64,000 bases of DNA. It comes from Henricia sp. BOLD:AAB3569 (Eukaryota > Echinodermata > Asteroidea > Spinulosida > Echinasteridae). The translations under genes and the position numbers were made by a program. The notes under the pieces were generated by a model, which was given only the letters and a program-made list of their open reading frames with translations, was not told the DNA's origin and did not search any database. Below, in pieces: positions 46,045 through 57,320 of this stretch. The DNA is taken from contig JBBELK010000482.1 of the NCBI GenBank assembly GCA_037783545.1, positions 930,001 through 994,000 of the forward strand, in the 5' to 3' direction. Positions within the stretch are counted from its first letter, which is position 1; each line of letters opens with the position of its first letter.

Positions 46045-46840
46045 TGAGGTTAAGTAGCGTGATGACCTTGAGGAGAAGATATTCATTGCGTGAGACATTG
46101 AGAGTCCGGAAAGAAGCCGCAAGTTTCGTCAACTCCTCAACAGCTTCCCCCATCTCTTCGCGAAACACGCCCATATCCAACTTCAAATCCATGGTCTTAT
46201 TCATGCATTCCTGAAGCGTCAAGAGACTCTGATGTACGCAGTGCTCGAACCCGAGAACTTTCTCTCCCGAACTTTGCTTAAAGTACATGGCGCGAGCCAC
46301 CGTGCACAGAAGTAGCAACTCCACCCATTTCGTCTTAAGAATGTAGGTGTGCTCGACGGACGACAACTGGGTGAAAAACGGCAGGTGTTTCACCCATTGG
46401 ACTAAGTTAAAAACTAGCGTGTCGCCGAGACAACATTGCTGGTTTGTAAAATCGTCGCAGCTTGACGTTGCCGAGTTCCTGTAAAGCGGCGCATGTTCAT
46501 GCGTTCCGTTTTTCCCATTTTCTTTGGTAGACATTTTGAGGACGGCCGACTCTGTTTGTTGGAGAACTTCGATCAGTTGCGCCGTCTGGGGCCGAAGTTG
46601 TCTGACGTCCATTTGGAATTGTTGCTTCTCTGCGCTACCGTTGTTGGTGTTGGTATTTTTGGTTTCGGTGGGGCTGTTAGTGGGGCTTTTTGAGGTTTTG
46701 TGGTCCTTGTCGGATTTTAACGTGTCCCTGGCGGCCTTAAGGGCTTGCTTGTCTGCTCGGTTTTTGCGGCTGATCTGGGCTTTTTGTTGAGCGATTTGCT
46801 GGAACTTCTTTCGGAGTTTGTCGTAGTTCTTCGGTTTGCA
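46045..46840 (-). CDS. Nuclear receptor NR6A-type, hinge and main LBD exon
   Basis: A 796-nt exon on the minus strand between acceptor TTTTTTTTTGTACAG and donor CTCA|GTAAGT. It enters in phase 0 and leaves in phase 1. Residues 1-75 are a Lys/Gln-rich hinge (CKPKNYDKLRKKFQQ at the start, then Asn/Thr/Ser-rich). Helices 1-3 follow, and around residues 147-175 lies the nuclear-receptor LBD signature: LVQWVKHLPFFTQLS, then KTKWVELLLL. Helices 6-8 follow, and the exon ends NEYLLLKVITLLNL. The W(V/I)K.LPFF.(E/Q)LS form is what I recall for GCNF/NR6A1, rather than for RXR, COUP-TF or TR2/4. An internal ATG at 46612 is not the start, because the frame is open and spliced upstream. The protein should be nuclear and DNA-binding. 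The ligand, if any, is unknown. Confidence 0.9.
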
Positions 46841-47799
46841 CTGTACAAAAAAAAAGAAAAATTGTGATAAGAAGTTGAAAACGTTTCAACAGACAAACAA
46901 TAAAACTGATTTTGTACAATAAATGAACTAGAAACTTTCCAGAAATGCACTGTTTGTATCATGACAGTACCACAGTATTGGATGGCAAATTTTAACAGAC
47001 TTTTGCCACACATTATACATAAACATAAGTGTACATTCCCTATGTCTTTTAACACTACATTTAACAAAATCCTTTTTGACAGTATGAGAAAACAACCAGT
47101 AAACACACAAAAATGTTTAAAATCAGAAAATTTAATCGATTGGCAAAAACCTGTTTAAATTTTTTAAAGAAAAAATATATATCTGTAGCCCCCATAGGGC
47201 GGTGTTCCTCTACGGGGAACCAGACCAACAACAACTATCTTAAAATTCATCTTTTCGCACCAGCCAGATCATATCCCAAATTTATTTTTGATCAATTCAA
47301 TTTTTCCGCTTGCCCAATTCTTTTCTGCCCATTTTTCCTCTCTTGTGACTGGCCAATCTTATTCGCCCCGCCCTCTGTTGTCAACACAGTGGGGTGTCTA
47401 TTGTTGCAGACGACGTCCCACTGGTTAGCGTTTTAATCATCACGGCTTTTGAGCGCGCTCAGTGGGAGGCAGCCACGGTTGCGCTTCTACAAGTGGCTCT
47501 TCTAACCGCAAGAAATCGTTGGCCGGTGATCAAAATTTTTATATTTTATCTCGTGATGTGTACAAACAAACTTATTTTTAATTTTTAAATTTCCCTTTTT
47601 AGATTTTAACAGAAACAAAACCTGTTTAATGTTAAGGCATTTATTTATTTATTTATTTATTTCCTTATTTTTTTGGCAAAAGGGAAGTGTGATGAAGTGT
47701 AGGAGATAACCTACATGGGTCATTCCATGAAAACGGGACACAGTGTCACCCTTCCGTCGTGACAGTTCTGGAGTTGATTTTTTTAAATAATTACCGGAC

Positions 47800-48115
47800 T
47801 TTAAAGAACGATTACCCTCAGCATATATAAAATATATGGCTTCATGAATCGAACACCACCTTTATCTGTTGATACTACCCAAAACATAACGAGAACGATT
47901 CAATAAACCAGTGCGATCTTCTAAATGCAAGTGTGACATTTTGAAACTTTTGCTCAAAATGTAACCAATTTCGCTCATAATGTAATTTGAATCAATAAAG
48001 TCCATGTTCTACAGCTGGGCAAAATCAGCAACTACCTTTTTCCAGAAAGAAACAAGTCAAAACGACTTGAAATGTAATCGCAAGAGTTGAAAAATGCTTT
48101 GTAGTCCGCCTTACA
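47800..48115. repeat. Intronic repeat family V, copy 1
   Basis: It shares GAACGATTACCCTCAGCATA and, further on, GACTTGAAATGTAATC and AAAAATGCTTTGTAGTCC with 50945-51165. Similarity is patchy, so this is an old repeat. Confidence 0.55.
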
Positions 48116-48600
48116 TCGTGAAACAATTTTCTTGAAATTGTTTTAAGACTATGATACCAAGACATGTCTAACCATTTGTAAATTATTTTAAATATTCTAC
48201 ATTATTTAAAAATTGCACAGAATTTTTTTTAAACAATTTGAAAAGGCCATTTTTACAAACGCATCCAAAATGTAACACTTTGGCTCCTGTTTTTATGAAA
48301 AAACCCACATGTATATCACAAATTGTACGGGGTATAAAAAATAAAAATCGGGTATCAATTTTGCTTCAACCAGACAATTTTAGTCTTATATTTACATATT
48401 TTAATTTGTTTTTGCAATGTTCCACCACAATTGGGTCAAACAATGAATAGTTATGTATCTACAGAATCTTTTGTAGTAATCCGAAGTCCGGTACACAGGT
48501 TTTATTACAATCTCCCGCCCCCAGAGAATTTTGTTTGCTTCGAGAGCTGCACAACAGAGATTGAAATCATAATCCGAAATTCATAGACAAAGGATATTCC

Positions 48601-48611
48601 CTTACCTGCTG
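48601..48611 (-). promoter_or_regulatory. Candidate recursive-splice site or 3-nt microexon
   Basis: On the minus strand a pyrimidine-rich run (TTGTTTCTTTTTC) is followed by AAAACAGCAG|GTAAGG. An acceptor and a strong donor are therefore fused (0 or 3 nt between them). The CAG at 48606-48608 would fit as a phase-0 codon. This arrangement is that of a ratchet point, but a single occurrence in 4.4 kb could be chance. Confidence 0.3.
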
Positions 48612-50035
48612 TTTTGAAAAAGAAACAATAAGCACAAAAACAGTTTTTAAAGTTTAAAAAAAAATTAATTTAGTATTAGTTGTTGTGAATGGATTGCACT
48701 AATTAAAATAACTGATACAAACTACCCAAAAATTAGATTTGTATAATTTAAAAAAAATGAATGAACTGCAAAAACATAACCCCAAAAAACTGAGCAAAGA
48801 TTAAATATGAAATTTAACAATCATTATTAAAATGTAAGCGACTTTAAGAAACAAAATAATGTCATTCTCTTTGAAAAATATTGAAAAATCCTGCCCATTT
48901 AGAAACTAATTTCAAATGACAATGCCCCGTATTAACAAAAATAAACGAACGTCGGACACAATCAAATCTGTAACAGACTAATAGTACTATTCTACAAGGG
49001 CGGCAACGTCAGCTTCTATACCATCATTTCTAAACAATTTCGTGACCCAGAAAAAATTAATCATTGACTAGGGAAAAACATTATTACTCCATGTCTTCAT
49101 GGGTTTTATTGCTTTTTGTCTGAACTCGAAAATGGGGAAAATTTACCTAAATTACATTTTTGAGGGTGGGGGAGGGAGATTGATTTTGTTTGCAAAGTGG
49201 TTACATTTTGTACCCTTACTTTCCAGATATATTTATTTTTTGCAGAATGTTTATTTTATTCGCCGTGTGGATTTCCTTAAATCTCTTTGCCCACAGCTGG
49301 TTACAACCACCTCAAAATAGGTGAAATAAAAATTCTGATCAATATTCCGAAATGAACCTACGAAGGGGGAGGGGAGAAGGGGGTGGTGTTGATGTCTGGC
49401 AACTGTGGCACAGTTTGGTTTTCTTTTTTTTAAAGCTTAAAATACATGTTTTTTCTCCAAATGTTTTACTTTCAAGATTTTACTGTAGTATGACTTCAGC
49501 TAATAAATGGTCAAACTAAATATTAAATTTGGAAACTAAGACCTTTAATTAAGCCGTTGATTAACTTTTTTCCATTAAAAGTTCTCTGCATACATGTAAG
49601 TATTCTTTTACCATTGTATTTTTTCCTTTCCAACCCTACAATTATTCAGAAACTGCACATATTTCAAATCTCTGACATTTAAAATGTTATCACCAAAGCA
49701 GGATTGATAATGACAGTGTCTGGCTTTAATGGGAATTTTTCAATGGAAATTGTCGTTCCAGTCAACGAACAACATTTTGCCTAAAGCAAAGCTTATGACC
49801 CCAAGAGAAAAATGAGTTATTGAGAATTGATTACGCCTACAAAGAAATCTTGCATGTCGGTGATGGTGATCCCATATTCGAGGGGGCTATCCCCATATCG
49901 TCCCAAATTTCCGATTTCTTGTAATTTAGCCCCCGTACGATACACATCCTTTGTTTTCAACGGTTAATGAGATGTAATGTTGTTTGTCGTCAATGAGCTA
50001 ATATGAAAATCCTCCCACGCACATACGACTAAATA

Positions 50036-50200
50036 CAGTCCAACCTCATTATTAAGAAATCTAAGGGACTTTGCAGATTACATGTACCTTGTTATAACAG
50101 GAACCTTGTATTATCAGGAATGAAAACAATAAAGAACAAAGGATTGGGGCCTTATTTTTTCCTTGTTATTAGCAGAATGTTGTATTATTAAGGTTCGCTG
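50036..50200. mobile_element. pogo/Tigger-like MITE with TA duplication
   Basis: The left end CAGTCCAACCTCATTATTAA and the right end TTATTAAGGTTCGCTG are inverted repeats. TA lies outside both (50034-50035 and 50201-50202). The CAGT..AACCTC start and TA target are those of pogo/Tigger elements of the Tc1/mariner superfamily. A second, interrupted copy is at 63229-63849. Confidence 0.78.
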
Positions 50201-50944
50201 TACTGGGGATAAACTAGTTTTCGTATCGTAAAAAATGACTTTCTGTAATGACCATTTTTCAAGAGCTCTTTCTATACCAAACAACATGAAAGAAACTAGC
50301 AAAATTGTTTCCACTTTCTGAATGAAAAAAAACCAGTCAATCCGAGAGTAGAAAGTTTCAGCAAATTAAGCTTAGTGCAGTCATGCATAATGAAGCTGTT
50401 ATGTGAATATTTCAATGTCAACTTAATTACAAAAGAAATTTCAAAATTTCGATTAAACTGAAAATTCGGGTTTGTTTTGTATCTCGGTATAAAACGTGGA
50501 GTCAAAGCAGTGTTTTGTACGCTCAGAAAAATGACAACAATAAGTAAACCTTAGAAAAACCTAATGAAGAATTAGACCAGAATTTTTTTACAATTTTTAA
50601 AAAGCAAACATTAAGGTCATTAAAATGATGAATTAGACCATTTTTTATGCTAAAACGACAATGCACTTTAATAAGAGGAAGTCAAATAAAACATTCTCTG
50701 GTGTATTCCAACCCGTTTACGTGGGAAGATGATTTTTCCATGAAGAAGCGATCGGGCCCCAAACTGTGGGTGTATAATTCATGGAAGTGTGATATCACGT
50801 AGGCTTATTTTGAAGTGGGTGGTTGTTTTTGTTTTTCCCTTGAAAGTATTGTTTCCAAGACATTAAATATGCTCTGTGATATAGGTCATGTTAAATTAAT
50901 ATTTTATTAAAATAATTTAAAATGTCACTGATACACTCGTTGCG

Positions 50945-51165
50945 TTGTAGAACGATTACTCTCAGCATATACATAGTATGTAAATCGAATATCTCTATGC
51001 CCTCATAAATTGAACCAAACCTTTAAAAAAAAATTAAAGATTTAAAAGTATCGGTTCTATAAGATGGGTAAAACCAACAGTTACTGTAAAGAAACTGGTC
51101 GAAAAGACTTGAAAATAAATCATTTGTTTGAAAAAATGCCTTGGAGTCCCTGCAAATGAGGACAA
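50945..51165. repeat. Intronic repeat family V, copy 2
   Basis: GAACGATTACTCTCAGCATA, AAAAGACTTGAAAATAAATC and AATGCCTTGGAGTCC match 47800-48115 in order. It ends about 70 bases from the receptor exon at 51234. Confidence 0.55.
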
Positions 51166-51233
51166 AACATTTGGCCCCAAGATGGCCGTCATGCAAAGGA
51201 TTAATTGTAAACAAAAATTCAAATCAACTGTAC

Positions 51234-51286
51234 CTTGTATGAAAGTCCTGTGTTCCGCCCTCCCGGCATCCTGTCTTCTCGTACAG
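51234..51286 (-). CDS. Nuclear receptor NR6A-type, exon for the C-terminal extension of the DNA-binding domain
   Basis: A 53-nt exon on the minus strand, acceptor CTTTTTTTGACAG and donor ACAAG|GTACAG. Two bases finish a codon begun in the preceding (unseen) exon. Seventeen codons then read VREDRMPGGRNTGLSYK, ending in phase 0. REDxMPGGRN is the hallmark found just after the second zinc finger in NR6A receptors (REDGMPGGRN in vertebrate GCNF, REDRMPGGRN in insect HR4, from memory of the family). This fixes the identification independently of the LBD. The exon follows the usual second-finger exon ending in GMNR-type residues; that exon is not in the window. Confidence 0.88.
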
Positions 51287-51654
51287 CTGTCAAAAAAAGA
51301 GAAAAATATATATTTTTTGTCGCATTTAACTTTATAAAATGGATATTGTTGTCCTTTATTAAATGTACGTGACATAATTTGGCAGTAAAGCTCCCAAATA
51401 CAATGAAACTATAACAGATGTATAATTTTCTATAAATAACACTTGAGGGGAAAATCATCAATTTGTTTTATTTCTTTCTGGTACTGAAACCAAGGTTTCC
51501 TGAAAATCTTCAGCGGCACTGTGGCTCATAAGCCTATAAGGAAATCTGTGAGGGGGAAAATGAAGAAATGCTCAGTTTTAGAGGTGGGAGAAAAACAAAT
51601 GTTTGGCAGATTTCAACATTTCAAAATTGGGTCCATAGGGAAAACCTAAAGGAG

Positions 51655-51775
51655 TATACCAACTGTGCCTTATAGCTCAGCTGGTAGATAAAACCCTTAC
51701 GATGTTTCTCTCATCCCAAGTTTGGTTGCTTAATTTTAATGGTGAATTCATGAAACCTATTCATGAAACCAGATG
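51655..51775 (+). mobile_element. tRNA-derived SINE with internally deleted head
   Basis: The A-box half CTTATAGCTCAGCTGGTAGA is followed directly by CCCTTACGATGTTTCTCTCA and the body TCCCAAGTTTGGTTGCTTAA. The B box has been deleted. Confidence 0.6.
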
Positions 51776-52299
51776 TTACATGTACGTTCGTAACATTTTT
51801 GAAATTAAATTATTGGACGGGCTTGGCATACACAAAGACAAAAAATCTAAATAAGCAAATACTCGGTGGCACCAAGCTCCAGCCAAGATAATAGCAAAAT
51901 ACTGTCTCTAGGAAGCACTCACAAAAATTACTATTTGGTAATCATTGACTGGCCTTTGTATAAAACTGCAACCCCGAAATTAAAAACACGACCTCAGTTT
52001 CATCAAAATGACTAGTACAACCGAAATGATTTACTTTGTCATAAAACTGTGACATGTTCGGACGTCGAGGTTCGTTAAATATGCAAAGTGTTGGAGACGC
52101 CATACACTGTATTAGATTGCGATATTGAATCAAATGGCAATATGACATGTCAAATAACGATTAACTATTCATTGTCGATAAACAATTAACCTAGATAGTT
52201 TTAATGGATATACGTGTTGCAAAAAATAAAAGAGGTACATTCTGTATTTTTTATCATGTAGTATGTACTGTATTTGGCAAACCGCAATTTTTAAATTTT

Positions 52300-52627
52300 A
52301 AAGGAGCGTGACTAGATCACATTTTTTAGCCCCCCATTTTTTTCCATTGGTGTTGAGATTTTTGTACCATATCATGTCATATTTTTCTCATGACCATTCT
52401 AAAATGTCTCGCTCAATCCGTATTTTTCCAGGGATATCGTCAAAAATCCACAGATGTTTTGTAAACTAATTTATGATTACACCAACCTTTTTGCTTCCAC
52501 ATACAAACTGGAATTCAAATTTCCTGTTTTTTCCCCCATGGATAGTATTTTGGGGATGTATTTTATATGATTGTTACGGTAGGTTAGAACGAAATCCATT
52601 TTTGGAAAAATCTGGTCACACTCCTTT
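52300..52627. mobile_element. Family J MITE, first of two adjacent copies
   Basis: AAAGGAGCGTGACTAGATCA at the left and AATCTGGTCACACTCCTTT at the right are inverted repeats. The interior (ACCATATCATGTCATATTTT, ATACACATCC-type block) matches the other copies. Confidence 0.78.
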
Positions 52628-52647
52628 AAGACAAATTTAATGTCTTT

Positions 52648-52975
52648 AAATGAGTGTGTCCAGATCACATTTTTTGCCCCCTCAATTTCCCGTGGGTGGT
52701 GGGATTTTGATACCATATCATTTGTCATATTTTTTCTCATTACCATTCTGAAATTTCGCGCTCTCAACCCCTATGCTTTTAATGTTATCGTCAAAAAACC
52801 ACCGTTGTTCGTTTAATAAAGCAGTGCAGTGATTACACCAACTTTCTTTGCTTCCACATCCAAATTTGAGATTGCAAATTTCCTGTTTCCTTCCCATGGT
52901 TAGTATTTTGGGGAGGTATTTTATATGATTGTTAGGTTAGAAAAAAAATTCATTTTCTAGAAAAATGTGTTCAGG
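52648..52975. mobile_element. Family J MITE, second of two adjacent copies
   Basis: It starts AAATGAGTGTGTCCAGATCA and has TTTTGATACCATATCATTTG and ATTTCCTGTTTCCTTCCCAT. It has the same orientation as the preceding copy, only 20 bp away, so the pair is a head-to-tail duplication. The right end is worn (AAAAATGTGTTCAGG). Confidence 0.72.
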
Positions 52976-53108
52976 GGTCGATTTCAAAAGACGTGCGACG
53001 CGTCGTAAGTACCGAATCCATCGCAACTCGCCGAACCCTTTGTAAGTTTCCCACCAGTGATGGATTTGGTACTTACGACGCATCGCAAATCTTTGTGAAA
53101 TCGACCCC
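52974..53108. mobile_element. 135-bp palindromic MITE (GGGGTCGATTTCA ends)
   Basis: The GGGGTCGATTTCAAAAGACG arm continues CGTCGTAAGTACCGAATCCA. It is mirrored by TGGATTTGGTACTTACGACG and TTTGTGAAATCGACCCC. The loop is short. Confidence 0.75.
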
Positions 53109-53669
53109 CTGCTCCATTAAATTCAGTATGAACAATGTTTGTTTGGATAATTCACAGGGAGTGGCCACTAAAACAAATCAGCACAATTCCTTTCCCAGAA
53201 AATGGATTTTAATCTGGTATGGATCACTGGTCAAAAATGTCATCCCATTTTGGCCTTGGGTCCCTGGAGTGACCAGCTCTAATTTACAACTGACCATCAA
53301 ATGATGTCAATGACTTCAACACTGACCACTCAATGCCATTTGGACCCTGGATAGGGAAAGTGGCATTAATATTGGTCAGACAAATGAAGGTTGGTCCATT
53401 TTAAACATTGACCACATTGATGTCCTTGGTGGTATGGAATGGTCCATTCTGAAATCATGGGGTGGAAATGTTTCCCCAAGAAAGTGGCTCAGAATTTACA
53501 ACAAAATTCTAAAGAGAGCTGGTTTTGATTGTGGAATTTATAGGATTTAACAATAACAACAAAAGTAATACTCGATATAATAAAATGTGCCTTTGTCTTG
53601 GAGAATTCCACACTTGGAGGGGATTGTAAGAAAAGAAGGTTAAGATGTCTTAACTAAGACATCATAAGC

Positions 53670-54039
53670 CAAGTCCATTGGACTAATTTTTGTAAAATGT
53701 TTGTCGGCCCATGTAATGTCCTTCACTATGTAAAACTTTGGTAAGACTTAGTAATGTTTTACCCCTTCAATTCAGGTCCACACGAATGTTACTTGACCAC
53801 AATGTGTATCATAGCTTTACATAACGTCCATCTGCACAGGACGTTCTCGCAATATAAAATTGACAATGTAATTTTTCCGAGACCCAGCTCAACCTATCTC
53901 CAAGCATAAAACTAACCTTTGCTAGTTGACACTTGAAAATTTCAGACTGTGTTTATCAACCATCAGTATTAGACTAAATTTGGTAAAATTAGCGACAATC
54001 TCCATCAGTTTTACCAAAATTAGTCCAATGCAGACACAG
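53670..54039. mobile_element. Family L MITE
   Basis: AGTCCATTGGACTAATTTTT at the left and ACCAAAATTAGTCCAATGCA at the right are inverted. GGTAAAAC-type sub-terminal motifs recur inside. It shares ends with 11057, 16510 and 59424. Confidence 0.65.
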
Positions 54040-54786
54040 TTTTTTTTAACAACCTTGTTTTTTGGGGGAGAGGGTCGCGAAGTTGGCATAGGGAGGGGTA
54101 ACTGGGATGGAAACATTTTCTAAAACCTCACAATCACATGGAATGACCCACAAGATATCAGCACCTATCCACTCATGGTCAGTTGACCTTCGCTTGACCA
54201 AAAGAGCTCAGGCCAGACAGCAAACCAATCATAAGGGACATAATAAAGTCTGGCCAACAAGGTCATGTTGGTCATGAGACCCTGGGCCTACTGTGCAGCA
54301 AATAATAAGGGCAAAAGGCTTGCATAACAGGCAGCTGGCATGCTGTGCTAGACAAAACCAAGGTTTTGTGGGCCCAAGGCTTTCTGCAAACTGACCAATT
54401 CAGTTCAGCAAACCTTAGGGGGTGGTTTTTTGGAATGGCTTGAGGGCAGGTTTAGTGGTCAATTGCCTCCCTCCCACTCCCATAACCCAGATTCCTTGGT
54501 TACAAAACAAAGGGCCATTTCAGTTTGTGCCAATTCCGATACTTTTAATAATTTAAAGTATTTTATATCTGGTTGTTTTCTATCAGTAATTTGTGACCTG
54601 GTACGCTCACGCATTTGAATGGTTTAATTCATAAATTTCACGTTTTTGCAGCCACGTTTTGGATGCTGAGTCATTGTATTACGTCAACGGTCTTTTTATT
54701 TGCAAATTTTATCACAAAAGAAAACACGGAGACCCACGTTTTCAATGAAAATTTGAAATTCATCTATTGTGTCCCCCGAATCATTT

Positions 54787-54937
54787 CTATAGACCCTTTG
54801 CACCTGCGGCCATGACGGGGGCAGCCACATTGTCACCCTGCGTCATGCACGAGTAGGCACTTTGTGGATCTATTGTCACATCATTTAAATATGAAAACCC
54901 ACCCCCTGTCATGGCTGCCGGTGCAAAGGCTCTATAG
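54787..54937. mobile_element. Family G palindromic MITE, copy 2
   Basis: CTATAGACCCTTTGCAC then GCGGCCATGACGGGGGC at the left is mirrored by CCCCCTGTCATGGCTGCCGG and TGCAAAGGCTCTATAG. The interior matches 13233-13381 (CGTCATGCACGAGTAGGC). Confidence 0.78.
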
Positions 54938-55061
54938 AGTGCAAACTGTTGATTGAAAAGGTGCCAGTTACGTATGCGTTTCAAGCCTCGATCTGAAGAC
55001 GAGGCTTGAAACGCACAAGTAATCTGGCACCTTTCCAAATCAGCAGTTTGCATTATATAGA
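54931..55061. mobile_element. Second palindrome fused to family G copy 2
   Basis: AGAGTGCAAACTGTTGATT at the left and AATCAGCAGTTTGCATTATA at the right are inverted, continuing to GAGGCTTGAAACGC / GCGTTTCAAGCCTC near the centre. It starts within the CTATAG end of the preceding element, so the two are back to back. Confidence 0.72.
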
Positions 55062-57045
55062 ACTGATTCAGGAGACCAAATCGAACCTGTCTATTAGGTA
55101 CGAGGGTCAAAATCTTGACAAAGTAGATTTTTAGGTTCTTGTAGTTTTAGGAAGTTTAGTTATCACAGACTATCGTCAAATAATGCAATAATGTAAATAA
55201 ATAAAAATAATCATCAAAGATAAATCTTTCATTATTTTTTTTATGCCAAGACTTTTCCAGAAAATCTTTTTAGAAAATTTTTTTGGCAATGCCACCAACA
55301 CACAATTTCACCAATGAGCATTTTTGGAAAAATAAATGTTCAATGAGTGAATGCTTGACTCTTGTAAGCTATCAAGAAATATGAAGACCCCAAAATATTT
55401 GTTTTTTATTTAATTTTTATTTAATTTTTATTTTGTTGTCCTACTTTATTTTTTGCATAATACGTAATTTTGGGGGACATAATTACTGATTTTTTTTACT
55501 GCCTCAACAAAAGCACCAAGACTTGGCAGAGGTCCACATCTTGTTTGTTTGTTTGTCCGTAGCGGCTTGACCAAACCAAATCAAAAGCCGATCTCCCGTA
55601 GCAACACCCCCAATGCCTAGCCAGGGTTATCCAATCACACCGATCGGCCTAATAACAAACTAGTTGTTTCAATGCCACCGCATGCGTCATTAAGCCTGTT
55701 ACGTAACCCCCCAGATGATGCCTGTATGGGCCCGTTACGCCCGGAGGGCTCTAATATACATGTAGTTGGCAAATTGCCAAACACCGCAAACCCTATTTTT
55801 CTCATTCTTACTCTGTTTCTTTTATTAAACCTGTTTACTTCATTTGCGGAGGGGGGGGAGGGGGGAAACACTGCATAATTTGAGGTCAGCAAAAAACAGG
55901 ACGCTTTTTGCATAAGAGCTTCTGTTTTCAAATGGACTACTCAAGATATTAAGCTTAAAACCTCCTTTTTTTGTTCCTTTTTATCCCTGTTTAGATGTCT
56001 TTGACGAGGCTTATGTCGCACGCATTTGATCCAAACATGCGCAATGCAACAGTCAATTTGCATTATGATGTAGCGTGAATGCGGCACGATTGTCGACTTG
56101 TGGTTGCAATAAAATACAGAGTCTGCAACCACTAACAACAAATTTAATCTCTTAGGACGGATTCACACTGTGCCTTTCCGCACATTAATGAGTGTAAATT
56201 TGATGCACGCCGCTTTACGAAAAAGTGGTGTGTGGAGGGAATTTGAAGTGAAGCGACACACGCAAAATCACAAAAGAAACTTGAGGAAATCGTTATTGTG
56301 ATACTGTGATTTTCAGTGCGTCGACTCACACCAAATTCCATCCATCCATGCCACTTTTTTTGTCAAAGCAACGCCCGCCAATTTACGCGCATACCACGTG
56401 AAGAAGTTCAGCAAGAATCCAGCCTTGGGGACTATTTGTACGGTGGCCATTTTGGGGACAAGCGCTTTGTCTCCATACATGTATATCTGGCACATCATTT
56501 GAACAAGAAATTCTGGCAGGCCCACAAATATGGTTACGAGTGCAGAAGGTCTATACTGGAACATAATGTGTATACTAACATACAATCTTATAAAAGAGTA
56601 GACAAAGGACATAGGCGTTCATGTACGTGAAAATCAAACAACCATCCTGACTTGCGATTATAAAAGGCAGCTGTATTTGAAGAAGCCGCGCCCACAATTG
56701 TCTGAACAGATCAGAATGGAAATGAGCTAATATGGTCAATGGTTAGTCATTCGTGGATCGGTCATTTGTACCCTTCGGGGAAAGGAGTTGAACTAGGCAG
56801 TATATAAACTCGAAAACACCTAAAGATTGAGAAATTTTTTCATAAAAGGACGGGCAGGCTGAGCTTAAAGCTCATATTTGTTTGTCATAAAACACTGCAA
56901 TTTCACATTTCAGTTGGTCAAATGTCATTTTAAAATACGTTGATGAAATATTGAACACCAAGTGACCCAAAATCCGCCAATTAAATGGAGGGTTTACTTG
57001 GATGTTATACAGGGTATAATCACAAATACAGGATGAGAGAAAATT

Positions 57046-57320
57046 AAAGTCCTCATCGGGATTTGAACCTGAGACCTCTGACACGCCAGTCAGATGCTCT
57101 AACAGCTGAGCTCTGAGGCACAGTGGCATACTCCCTCAAATTTTCTCATTGAGAAAAGTTGCGTTCTTAGGCAAATATTGAGGAAGTGAGGTATTATATA
57201 CTGTCTCTCATAGCTCAGTGTGTCGGAGGTCTGAGGTTCAAATCCCAGTGAGGACCTCATGATTTTTATCTGGTTATTTAATTTCCATTGTAATTAGGCA
57301 GCAATAAATAACTGCATTCG
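57046..57320. mobile_element. Two SINE copies in inverted orientation
   Basis: 57046-57128 on the minus strand is a tRNA-like head (CAGAGCTCAGCTGTTAGAGC; B box GGTTCAAATCCCG). 57195-57320 on the plus strand has CATAGCTCAGTGTGTCGGAG, GAGGTTCAAATCCCAGTGAG and the body TTATTTAATTTCCATTGTAA. The plus copy lacks the middle of its A-box half. Confidence 0.68.

Larger units (their letters stand above)
46841..51233 (-). other. Receptor intron between DBD-extension exon and hinge exon
   Basis: A 4.4-kb intron joining two phase-0 boundaries. It contains repeats at 47800-48115, 50036-50200 and 50945-51165, and a candidate recursive-splice site at 48601-48611. The rest is AT-rich and unassigned. A GC-richer patch lies at 47190-47540. 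Confidence 0.7.

Noticed and set aside
46010-46612. The methionine at 46612 as the start of a 200-residue gene
   Set aside because: The same frame is open upstream to a good acceptor at 46841 and downstream leaves at a GTAAGT donor. It is an internal part of a spliced receptor exon.
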